Shown: in pieces, positions 1 through 5,297 of the stretch | Position numbering within the stretch: the stretch's first letter is position 1 | Layout of the letters: the number at the start of each line of letters is the position of its first letter | Assembly: GCA_019695435.1 (NCBI GenBank) | Contig: JACTVF010000138.1 | Coordinates: 1 to 6,502 of the forward strand | Origin: Methanoregulaceae archaeon | Lineage (GTDB): Archaea > Halobacteriota > Methanomicrobia > Methanomicrobiales > Methanospirillaceae | DNA length: 6,502 nucleotides | Direction: 5' to 3' | The notes under the pieces: model-generated | Told to the model about the DNA's origin: nothing | Seen by the model: only the letters and a program-made list of their open reading frames with translations | The model's database searches: none | Program-made: the position numbers and the translations under genes

Positions 1-352
1 GAGCCGAGACGACGCCTTCGGTTAGAAGTGCCATCGCCGTCCGTATGGAGTGGTCGAGGATCTCATCGTTGTTCTTCTCCCCGAACATCTTTGCGACAAA
101 GTCGTCACCGATACGGAGCGCCACTTCCTCACGGGACATATGCGCTTCGAGTTCCCGGATCCGGGCCGCCACTCCATTGATCCCGACAAGCACTTCGACC
201 CGGTCGGCAAGGTCGCTTGCGATCGGGATCTCGACAGCCATGCTGGGGTCGATCCCGCGGGAACGCGCCTCCTGAGCGAGTGCAATCGCCCGGGAAAGCC
301 CGTCCATCAGGGTCTTCCCGTACGCTTCCATCTCAGGAGAGAGCTTGAGCAT
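1..352 (-). CDS. polC: DNA polymerase II (family D) large subunit DP2, N-terminal fragment
   Basis: This is the first 117 codons of the large, catalytic subunit of the euryarchaeal D-family replicative polymerase; the rest runs off the left edge. The family normally exceeds 1100 residues. The visible protein begins [15 protein letters not shown] and matches, from memory, the DP2 N-terminus in order: the S-P-E-M-E-A-Y opening, an A-x-E-A-R-x-x-G-x-D-P segment (residues 27-36), V-E-I-P (40-43), D-R-V-E-x-L-V-G (50-57), G-V-A-x-R-I-R-E-L (60-68) and the closing [14 protein letters not shown] (104-117). The polymerase core and zinc sites lie outside the window. The ATG at 352 is the only in-frame start near the promoter, and its TATA box is about 25 nt upstream, suggesting a leaderless mRNA. 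A GAGG lies too far upstream to act as an ordinary ribosome-binding site. The partner small subunit DP1 is not visible here. Identity is secure; only the truncation limits the annotation. Confidence 0.95.
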   Translation of the reverse strand, partial: MLKLSPEMEAYGKTLMDGLSRAIALAQEARSRGIDPSMAVEIPIASDLADRVEVLVGINGVAARIRELEAHMSREEVALRIGDDFVAKMFGEKNNDEILDHSIRTAMALLTEGVVSA

Positions 353-370
353 GATGATAGATTGGAGACC

Positions 371-385
371 TCAAAATTTATACTG
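371..385 (-). promoter_or_regulatory. TATA-box promoter of polC
   Basis: On the minus strand the sequence TATAAATTTT occupies 382 to 373. Archaeal transcription usually starts about 25 nt downstream of the TATA centre, which puts the start at about 352-354, on or next to the polC ATG. No good purine-rich BRE is visible just upstream. The site lies between the terminator-like hairpin of the HEAT gene and polC, so polC probably has its own transcript. Confidence 0.65.
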
Positions 386-408
386 TGGTATTTTGCGGTT
401 CAACCGTC

Positions 409-461
409 AGAAAAAGAAGATTTGGAGAATGAGATCAGGGTTGTTTTTCTTCTCTGATCTC
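409..461 (-). terminator. Hairpin plus T-rich tract at the end of the HEAT-repeat gene
   Basis: A perfect 8-bp inverted repeat, GAGATCAG (431-438) and CTGATCTC (454-461), is separated by 15 nt and straddles the TGA stop of the HEAT gene (437-435). On the minus strand it is followed after about 11 nt by the pyrimidine tract CTTCTTTTTCTG (420-409). T-rich tracts are the main determinant of archaeal termination, and the hairpin may help or may act in mRNA stability. The position, just before the separate polC promoter, supports a transcript end here. Confidence 0.6.
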
Positions 462-971
462 CTCGATCATGGACGGCAGGCCTGTCTCGCCCATCTGCCA
501 GAGCGTGAGCGTGGCGCACGAGCGGAGGATCTCGTCGGCATCAGAAAGCCGCCGGGTGAGCGGGGCCACCGCGGGTTTCCCGATCCGGCAGAGCGCCCGG
601 GACAGAAAGCCACGCAGTTCCTTGTCCTCGCTTGCCATTGCGGAAATAAGCGGTTCCACCGCCGGTTCCCCTATCTCGCCCAGCGCAGCAGCTGCATAGC
701 GCCGGAACTCGCGGTCGGGAGTTTCGTTCATCGCCGCGATGAGGGGCGCGATCGCGGGCACACCCGTTTTTGAGAGCGCAATTGCACGGTACCAGCGTCT
801 GTCATCGTTTCCTGCAGCGGCAAGGGCGCGAATCAGGGGCTGTACCGCCGGCTCTCCGGCATCCGCCAACGCGAGAACCGCATGATGGCGGTTATCAATT
901 GCAGGGTCGTCAAGCTGCATGATTAAAAAGGCAATATCCTCGTTGCCGTCTTCATGGTTATCTGGAGTCAT
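435..971 (-). CDS. HEAT-repeat (PBS-lyase-like) protein
   Basis: A small, probably cytoplasmic protein made almost wholly of short HEAT-like helical repeats. Numbering from an upstream alternative ATG (992), five repeats start near residues 37, 68, 98, 129 and 159. Four share the pattern A-L-x-x-x-G-x-P-A-(V/I)-x-P-L; the last is degenerate (W-Q-M-G-E-T-G-L-P). About 25 acidic, polar residues precede the repeats. There are no membrane segments and no catalytic motif. Such proteins usually serve as protein-binding scaffolds, and the partner cannot be read from sequence. I chose ATG 971 because GGTG lies 5 nt before it; ATG 992 adds seven residues but has no visible ribosome-binding site. The gene follows the DUF1646 transporter on the same strand after about 100 nt with no clear promoter or terminator between, so the two may be co-transcribed. 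The intervening 1031-1048 is a C5/G6-rich stretch that folds poorly because it has almost no loop. Confidence 0.85.
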   Translation of the reverse strand: MTPDNHEDGNEDIAFLIMQLDDPAIDNRHHAVLALADAGEPAVQPLIRALAAAGNDDRRWYRAIALSKTGVPAIAPLIAAMNETPDREFRRYAAAALGEIGEPAVEPLISAMASEDKELRGFLSRALCRIGKPAVAPLTRRLSDADEILRSCATLTLWQMGETGLPSMIEEIREEKQP

Positions 972-1068
972 GGGAACACCGGTACAGTTCATATTTCGTG
1001 CGGCAGCTCATGTGTGTTGTTATCGGCATCGGCCCCCTGGGGGGAGGCTTGATTCTTTCCTTATGGGG

Positions 1069-2187
1069 TCAGGTAAACCCGAGCCATGATGGGATAAAGA
1101 GAATGCAGAAGAACGCCGCCATCAGGATAAGTCCGAGAGGGACTCCGGTTTTTGCCCATTCACGGCTCGAAATCCCCATCTTCCCTGCCGCGATGATGTT
1201 GGGGATGTTCCCCGGGATCAGCATGCCGCCCGCAATCAACAGGCCCATGAGTGCGCTTGTGATCTGCTGGGATGAGAGCACCGGGTTGATCTCCGCGGCA
1301 GCGAGGGTCGCATTGTCAAGTACCGCCGAAACGATGTTGATCCAGTACAGCCCGGCGGAGGGGATCGAAACGACATACTCAAGGATGAGCGGCTTGAAAC
1401 CCTCGCCAAGAAAAACAAGCGCCATGATGAAGAGGTAGACCTTCCCGGCCCTGATCAGGATCTCCCGGATCGTTTCGCGCTCAACAGTGCATTCGAGTTT
1501 CTCATCGACGGTATGGCTCCGGGAGAAAAGGATGACACCAACAACCCCGAGGAGAACAATGGCAGGGACGATAAAGATACCCAGCCGGTCGAAGAGGAAC
1601 GTGAACCCGGCATGGTAGGGGGCGCCCGAGAGTTTCGAGACCACGATCGTGGTGAGGGGTTCGCCCAGCGGGGTGAGGCCGGCCCCGAGACCGATAGAGA
1701 GGCAGGATACCACCGCGATCTCCACCTTTGCTTTTTTCACCACGGGGAGGGCGTTGACGATCTCGACAAGGATAATTGCAGCAAGGATGGCGGAGATAAT
1801 ACTCGATACAAGGCCGAGGACGACAATAAGCAGAAAGACGATCCATGTGAGGGAGAGCCGGTCGACCATCTCCACGATCGCAGACTGCAGCCGGTGGTAG
1901 AAGATGGAGATCAGGAGCCCGAATACGAGCACTATCTGGACGATACCAATCGGGATACCAAAGAGGCTCGTGACATGCAGGGGGGAGAGGAGTGCCTCCT
2001 GTACGATCGCAAGGCTCCAACCGGTCTGCTCACCGGGGATAATGATCAGGCCGGAGAGTGTCAGGACCACAACCCCGCAGGCAAACAGGAACACCTCGAG
2101 GTTGTGCTCGATGCACTTCACCCGGAACGGGAGAATGAGGACGAGCAGAAAGATGAGGATCAGTCCGACGTTTGCAAGAATCTCCAT
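1069..2187 (-). CDS. DUF1646 family predicted ion transporter
   Basis: A 372-residue polytopic membrane protein with about ten hydrophobic segments, recognised from memory as DUF1646, a family grouped with ion-transporter (IT) superfamily carriers. Visible signatures are the N-terminal L-I-L-P-F-R-V-K-x-I-E-x-N-L-E (17-31), a re-entrant-loop-like I-G-L-G-A-G-L-T-P-L-G-E-P-L-T-T (165-180), D-N-A-T-L-A-A-A-E-I-N-P (291-302), G-N-I-P-N-I-I-A-A (326-334) and E-W-A-K-T-G-V-P-L-G (343-352). The paired LTPLGEP and IPGNIPN loops in the two halves fit the inverted-repeat fold of IT carriers. The substrate is unknown; a monovalent cation is often presumed for the family but is not shown by the sequence. 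The start at ATG 2187 has a strong site, GGAGG, 7-8 nt upstream, and length is normal for the family. The gene is divergent from the ATP synthase H-I operon and shares its 159-bp upstream region. Confidence 0.88.
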   Translation of the reverse strand: MEILANVGLILIFLLVLILPFRVKCIEHNLEVFLFACGVVVLTLSGLIIIPGEQTGWSLAIVQEALLSPLHVTSLFGIPIGIVQIVLVFGLLISIFYHRLQSAIVEMVDRLSLTWIVFLLIVVLGLVSSIISAILAAIILVEIVNALPVVKKAKVEIAVVSCLSIGLGAGLTPLGEPLTTIVVSKLSGAPYHAGFTFLFDRLGIFIVPAIVLLGVVGVILFSRSHTVDEKLECTVERETIREILIRAGKVYLFIMALVFLGEGFKPLILEYVVSIPSAGLYWINIVSAVLDNATLAAAEINPVLSSQQITSALMGLLIAGGMLIPGNIPNIIAAGKMGISSREWAKTGVPLGLILMAAFFCILFIPSWLGFT

Positions 2188-2287
2188 GGTAAGCCCTCCA
2201 AAACACCAGGCATGAGGTGTGCAACCGGTTCCTCACGAGAAGAATGGGGCGCCGAAAAGATTAATGGATTTCTATTGCAAAAAAAAG

Positions 2288-2301
2288 AACAAAGTATATA
2301 T
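2288..2301 (+). promoter_or_regulatory. TATA box with BRE-like flank for the ahaH-atpI operon, possibly bidirectional
   Basis: GTATATAT at 2294-2301 is preceded by the A-rich AACAAA (2288-2293), which resembles an archaeal BRE. For plus-strand transcription the predicted start is about 2322-2324, leaving a leader of roughly 25 nt before the small ORF at 2347. The TATATAT core is nearly symmetrical, so it could also serve the divergent DUF1646 gene. That transcript would start near 2273 and carry a leader of about 85 nt with an early T8 run (2286-2279). No other convincing TATA box for either direction was found between 2188 and 2346. Confidence 0.6.
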
Positions 2302-2338
2302 CCCCCTATGATGGTATAGACCAATTGATACCGGGGGA
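2301..2338. repeat. Bipartite inverted repeat just downstream of the TATA box
   Basis: Two nested inverted arms are visible: TCCCCC (2301-2306) with GGGGGA (2333-2338), and GGTAT (2313-2317) with ATACC (2328-2332). Six extra bases (2307-2312) lie only on the left side, and the centre includes the palindrome CAATTG (2322-2327). The element spans the predicted transcription start of the H-I operon, where an archaeal repressor would block initiation. The right arm GGGGGA also sits 8 nt before the ATG of the small ORF and could act as a weak ribosome-binding site. Function is inferred from position only. Confidence 0.45.
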
Positions 2339-2346
2339 CCGGCAGT

Positions 2347-2544
2347 ATGGCGCAGGACATTCTCGATACCGTCAGCACAATACGGGATGCGGCAGTAGGG
2401 CGATGCCGGAAACGGATAGAGGATGCGGCAAAAAAAGCAAAGGGGATCATCCACAGAAACCCGGCGGAAGAGGAAAACTCAGGGCTGTGCTGTGAACCGC
2501 AGTGTGGCGTTACCGCTGTACTGAAGCGCAAACACGGGCTTTAA
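2347..2544 (+). CDS. Small hypothetical protein leading the ATP synthase H-I operon
   Basis: I do not recognise this 65-codon ORF. It starts about 25 nt after the predicted transcription start and its TAA ends 14 nt before the ahaH ATG, so it lies inside the operon leader. Residues 1-38 are a basic amphipathic-looking stretch with charged heptad character (I-R-D-A-A at 12-16, R-K-R-I-E-D-A-A-K-K at 21-30), faintly like the start of ahaH. An acidic patch follows (E-E-E at 41-43), then a Cys cluster C48-C49-x-x-x-C53 with another Cys at 20, and a basic tail. GGGGGA 8 nt upstream is a weak ribosome-binding site. Codon choice in the first half resembles neighbouring genes; the second half is less convincing. 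It could be a real small subunit or assembly factor, a leader peptide, a decayed copy of an H-like gene, or chance. Confidence 0.4.
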   Translation: MAQDILDTVSTIRDAAVGRCRKRIEDAAKKAKGIIHRNPAEEENSGLCCEPQCGVTAVLKRKHGL

Positions 2545-2558
2545 AGGAGAGGGTCACG

Positions 2559-2879
2559 ATGGATTCTGAAAAATCGCTGCTCCAGCAGATCCGGGACAGG
2601 GAGCAGGAATTTGCCATAAAGATCGAGGCCGCAAAGCGGGAAACCGAGGCTGAAATCGCGGCTGCATACCAGCAGGCTGATACGATTATCACGGAGGCCG
2701 GAAAGCGGAGGAAAGCAGCAGCGGAGGCGCTGCTGCACGAGGAAACAGCAACAACAGGTGCTGAAGTTGACCGCATAAAAAAAGAGGCGGCCGCCTTGGC
2801 AGAGGCTGCCCGGAAAAACGGGGAGAGACACCTCCCCTCCGCTGTGGAAAAGATTACAGAGTTTGTGACAAGCCTCTAG
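2559..2879 (+). CDS. ahaH: A-type ATP synthase subunit H (peripheral stalk)
   Basis: Encodes 106 residues, normal for subunit H/G of archaeal A1AO ATP synthases. H pairs with subunit E as a long coiled coil forming the peripheral stalks that hold the A3B3 head still against the membrane subunit I. The sequence is almost entirely helical and rich in Ala, Glu, Lys and Arg (about residues 7-90), with the typical motif of an H subunit: Gln-Gln-Ile-Arg (9-12), E-A-A-K-R-E-T-E-A-E-I (23-33) and a C-terminal V-E-K-I-T-E-F-V (96-103). There is no signal peptide or membrane segment. ATG 2559 is preceded by AAAGGAGAGGG, a good ribosome-binding site; an in-frame upstream ATG at 2502 lies inside the preceding ORF and lacks one. 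atpI follows after 32 nt on the same strand. Sequence similarity in this family is weak, so the call leans on length, coiled-coil character and position before atpI. Confidence 0.9.
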   Translation: MDSEKSLLQQIRDREQEFAIKIEAAKRETEAEIAAAYQQADTIITEAGKRRKAAAEALLHEETATTGAEVDRIKKEAAALAEAARKNGERHLPSAVEKITEFVTSL

Positions 2880-2911
2880 GCCGGGCCATTGTTCCCAAAA
2901 AAAGGAGTCCT

Positions 2912-4822
2912 ATGCTCCAGAAGATGAAACGGATCCAGGTCATCGGGCCAAAAAAGGAGTTCGGTGCAGTCGTAGACCTGCTCTATCACGAGGGGACGAT
3001 CCACCTGGAAGATGCCTGCCAGTGCATCCCGAAAGAGGAGATCCACCTCATTCCGATGGAGAAGGAAAAAACTGCGGAAGTTGCTGATATACAGGGGAGA
3101 ATAGCCGGGATCCTCTCGACGCTCCCGGACGCCCCGGCGGATCCGGCAATAGATGAACAGATCGCAAGTGAGCTGCAGGACAAAACCAGGGATGACCTGA
3201 TCACCCGGGCACACGAGATGATCCGCGAACTGGAGTCGGTCACCCGGGAGCTGGCATCAAGGAAAAGCGACCTGAAATTAAAGATCACGACCTGGGACAG
3301 GTACGCAAAAATACTTAATTTTATCCAGCCCATGGAGCGCGAGCTCCCGGTTCTCGAAAATTATGAAGTAACCATCCTGCTGATCCAGAAAGAGTTCAGT
3401 GAGGTCCTTGACCTGATCAGAAAGGAGCTCGCCACCATTACCCACGACCAGTTCGAGATGAACTCGATGGCGGTGGATGCCGAGACGCTCGCCACGATCA
3501 TGGTATTCAACAAGCGCTATTCCCAGGCAGTCCACTCCTTCGTCTTCTCCGTCAATGTCAACGAGGTCCGCCTCCCGCAGGAGTACATGGGTAAGCCGTT
3601 TTATGCGATGTTTGCCCAGATCGAGGGTGACAAGGCACGTGCGGCAGAAGAGATCCGGCTGATTGACGAGAAACTTGCCGCCCTCTCCCACCGCTGGTAT
3701 CACGAGCTGACATACCTGAAAAGAACGTTTGAGGATATCAGCGAGGAACTCCTCGCATTCAACAAGTTCGGCCATTCCGAATATATGTTTGTCGTGATGG
3801 GCTGGATCCCGAAAAAATTCCTCAGGCGGATGAAAGAAGCGGTAAAAAAGACATTCGGGGACCGGGTGATTATAAGCGAGCTCGGGGTAGGGGCAGAAGA
3901 GATGGAGAAGGCACCCACCTTTTATGACAATCCCCGTTGGGTCAAACCCTTCGAGACGATCATGCAGCTGGTCTCCCCTCCGGCGTACCGGGAGGTCGAC
4001 CCGTCTCCGGTGCTTGCGATTTTCTTCCCGTTTTTTTTCGGGCTCATGGTGGGGGACATCGGTTACGGGCTCGTCATTCTCGCATTTGCCCTGATCGTGA
4101 AGAAAAAACTCGGGGCCAACGCCTTTGCAAAAAACATCTCGGAGATCCTGATCATCTCATCCATCCCGACCATCATCTTCGGGTTCCTGTACGGGGAATT
4201 CTTCGGCGATTTTGGGGAAACAATGGGTTGGATCCAGCCTGTTCATCTTTTAGGCATCACCTGGAACCGCGTGGATGCGATGATCCCCATGCTGATCTTT
4301 GCCCTTGCCGTTGGGGTGGTCCATGTCTTTTTAGGCCTCGTGATCGGCATCCGCAACGAGATGATCCGGAAGAACAAAAAACACGTCGCAGAAAAAGTGG
4401 GGATGTTGTTTGTGATCACGGCAATTCTCCTCCTCCTCACGCTGGCACTCAAAAAGATCCCGTCATGGATGATGTATCCCTCCGTGGCCATGGCGATCGT
4501 TGCCCTCCTCCTGATCATCTACGGCGGCGGGGCGCTGGGCCCGATGGAGATCATGAGTTCGGTAGGGAACATTTTGTCCTATGCGAGGCTGATGGCGATC
4601 GGCATGGCATCCGTGATCCTCGCTATAGTGGCGAACAGGATCGGAGGAGCGATCGGGATCGCGATCATCGGCGTCATCGCCGCAGTGCTCCTGCATACCC
4701 TGAATATCATCCTAGCCATGTTCAGCCCGTCCATCCACTCGATGCGGCTGCACCTGGTGGAGTTCTTCTCCAAGTTCTACGAAGGGGGAGGGGTAATGTA
4801 TAAGCCGTTCAAAAGGGTGTGA
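2912..4822 (+). CDS. atpI: A-type ATP synthase subunit I (a subunit, membrane stator)
   Basis: A 636-residue homologue of the V-ATPase 116-kDa a subunit, normal in length for archaea. It anchors the peripheral stalks and forms the ion half-channels against the c-ring. Residues 1 to about 340 are the cytoplasmic arm: two alpha/beta lobes (about 1-50 and 180-320) joined by a coiled-coil hairpin (about 50-130 and 235-285). The conserved Y-R-E-V-D-P-S-P (359-366) leads into the membrane half, which starts with F-F-P-F-F-F-G-L-M-V-G-D-I-G-Y-G (371-386) and has seven or eight transmembrane helices. The essential arginine is in S-Y-A-R-L (R559), and R612 in M-R-L-H-L-V-E-F-F matches the second conserved arginine (yeast Vph1 R735 and R799). 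ATG 2912 follows AAAGGAG with a short 4-nt spacer. The gene is last in this transcript. No c-subunit (K) or E gene follows it, unlike the usual operon. Whether H+ or Na+ is used cannot be read from this subunit. Confidence 0.97.
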   Translation: MLQKMKRIQVIGPKKEFGAVVDLLYHEGTIHLEDACQCIPKEEIHLIPMEKEKTAEVADIQGRIAGILSTLPDAPADPAIDEQIASELQDKTRDDLITRAHEMIRELESVTRELASRKSDLKLKITTWDRYAKILNFIQPMERELPVLENYEVTILLIQKEFSEVLDLIRKELATITHDQFEMNSMAVDAETLATIMVFNKRYSQAVHSFVFSVNVNEVRLPQEYMGKPFYAMFAQIEGDKARAAEEIRLIDEKLAALSHRWYHELTYLKRTFEDISEELLAFNKFGHSEYMFVVMGWIPKKFLRRMKEAVKKTFGDRVIISELGVGAEEMEKAPTFYDNPRWVKPFETIMQLVSPPAYREVDPSPVLAIFFPFFFGLMVGDIGYGLVILAFALIVKKKLGANAFAKNISEILIISSIPTIIFGFLYGEFFGDFGETMGWIQPVHLLGITWNRVDAMIPMLIFALAVGVVHVFLGLVIGIRNEMIRKNKKHVAEKVGMLFVITAILLLLTLALKKIPSWMMYPSVAMAIVALLLIIYGGGALGPMEIMSSVGNILSYARLMAIGMASVILAIVANRIGGAIGIAIIGVIAAVLLHTLNIILAMFSPSIHSMRLHLVEFFSKFYEGGGVMYKPFKRV

Positions 4823-4854
4823 AGGTTTGGGTTGGGAGAAATTCTTGGCGTTGG

Positions 4855-4877
4855 ACGGAATCACTTGATTTTTCCGT
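4855..4877 (+). terminator. Possible terminator of the ahaH-atpI operon
   Basis: Thirty-three nt after the atpI stop, ACGGAA (4855-4860) pairs with TTCCGT (4872-4877). Inner pairing of AATC (4859-4862) with GATT (4867-4870) is possible as an alternative or as an extension with bulged Ts. The tract TTTTT (4869-4873) lies within the 3' arm. Archaeal RNA polymerase terminates at T-rich tracts, so this is a reasonable transcript end, though a second T5 at 5015-5019 could be a back-up. Confidence 0.4.
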
Positions 4878-4891
4878 TGTTATCCTCCCGT

Positions 4892-4945
4892 CCTCCGGAG
4901 GGGCCCTGAGGGCGTGATCAATCACACCAGAAGACTTTCCGGAAA
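4892..4945. repeat. Cluster of four short palindromes
   Basis: Within 54 bp lie CCTCCGGAGG (4892-4901), GCCC-TGA-GGGC (4903-4913), GTGA-TCAA-TCAC (4914-4925) and TTTCCGGAAA (4936-4945). They are almost back to back. They may form consecutive small hairpins in RNA or be protein-binding sites. Each is short and one alone would be unremarkable. Confidence 0.45.
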
Positions 4946-5069
4946 AAGAACAAAAACCCCGAACTCTTTAAAAAATCATCAGGAAATTCTCTTAATGCAC
5001 CTGGGGGCTTCACCTTTTTAACTCCACCCCGGCACGCTTGTGGCATCCCCCACACTATGATAACCCTAC

Positions 5070-5098
5070 GCGCAAAACGCCTGCCTTTGTTTTCGCGC
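5070..5098. repeat. Nine-base-pair inverted repeat with one bulge
   Basis: GCGCAAAAC (5070-5078) pairs with GTTTT-C-GCGC (5089-5098), leaving C5094 bulged and a 10-nt loop. It lies in the middle of the convergent intergenic region and overlaps no gene. On the minus strand it is not followed by a clean T tract. It could be part of a structured RNA or the 3' trailer of either operon. Confidence 0.4.
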
Positions 5099-5140
5099 TA
5101 TCCACGAGGTTTATCTGTTAACTGCGTCAGGAGTCAATAC

Positions 5141-5193
5141 GCCTGTCATCACAAGGGCGGCAGGGGCGGCGAGGGAGGACAGGCACTCTCGCC
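5141..5193. repeat. Interlocking inverted repeats around a G-rich tandem repeat
   Basis: GCCTGTC (5141-5147) is the exact reverse complement of GACAGGC (5178-5184). That second arm lies in the loop of another hairpin, GGCGAGGG (5168-5175) with CTCTCGCC (5186-5193; eight pairs, one G-T). Between them is the imperfect tandem GGGCGGCAG/GGGCGGCGAG (5155-5173). The arms cross as in a pseudoknot, but only 1 nt links 5184 to 5186, so the full form would be strained and two alternative folds are more likely. Confidence 0.4.
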
Positions 5194-5254
5194 TTCTCAC
5201 TCATGTACATAAGGTATTGAATCTCAAATGATGTGGTTTTCTCCACAAGAGAGT

Positions 5255-5297
5255 AAAAATGGCGTAAAACCTATACACTCACGGCTGGTGTTCAGCC
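5255..5297 (-). terminator. Possible terminator of the ATP synthase B-D transcript
   Basis: CAGCC (5297-5293) and GGCTG (5287-5283) flank the atpD stop codon as a 5-bp hairpin that reads GGCTG-AACAC-CAGCC on the minus strand. Downstream on that strand come T4 (5269-5266) and T5 (5259-5255). The T tracts are the likelier termination signal for archaeal RNA polymerase. No other minus-strand gene follows for several kilobases, so the transcript should end here. Confidence 0.45.

Larger units (their letters stand above)
4823..5291. other. Gene-free convergent intergenic region
   Basis: This 469-bp stretch lies between the ends of atpI and atpD. No credible protein is seen: the longest notable minus-strand ORF, starting near 5207, is 27 codons with no ribosome-binding site. 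No tRNA fold or clear C/D-box pair was found. It holds terminator-like elements at both ends, a run of short palindromes (4892-4945), an AT-rich part with TATA-like strings (TTTAAAAAA near 4968 on plus, TTAAAAAGG near 5020 on minus) and two further hairpin regions (5070-5098 and 5141-5193). A non-coding RNA gene is possible but unproven. Confidence 0.6.

Noticed and set aside
50..773. Two plus-strand frames (50-457 and 345-773) opposite polC and the HEAT gene
   Set aside because: Both lie mostly antisense to recognised genes, share no family features, and lack ribosome-binding sites.
1031..1048. C5-T-G6 run between the DUF1646 and HEAT genes as a terminator hairpin
   Set aside because: The arms are almost contiguous, so the stem shrinks to about three pairs once a loop is allowed, and no T tract follows on the minus strand.
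1513..2319. A 268-codon open frame on the plus strand opposite the DUF1646 gene
   Set aside because: Its predicted product is highly charged and low in hydrophobic residues, as expected from reading a membrane protein gene backwards. The DUF1646 frame has conserved motifs and a good ribosome-binding site.
3937..4803. A 288-codon open frame on the plus strand inside atpI
   Set aside because: It is a +1 shadow of atpI, rich in Arg, His, Asp and Pro, while the atpI frame is conserved throughout.
5124..5207. A 27-codon minus-strand ORF with two CxxC-like cysteines (start near 5207)
   Set aside because: It has no ribosome-binding site, an Arg/Pro/Cys-rich composition driven by the C-rich strand, and overlaps the inverted-repeat structure.
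5221..5247. Box C-like ATGATG and a TGTGG/CCACA stem as a C/D-box guide RNA
   Set aside because: The box C match is imperfect and no box D lies at a suitable distance. The 5-bp stem is too short to stand alone.
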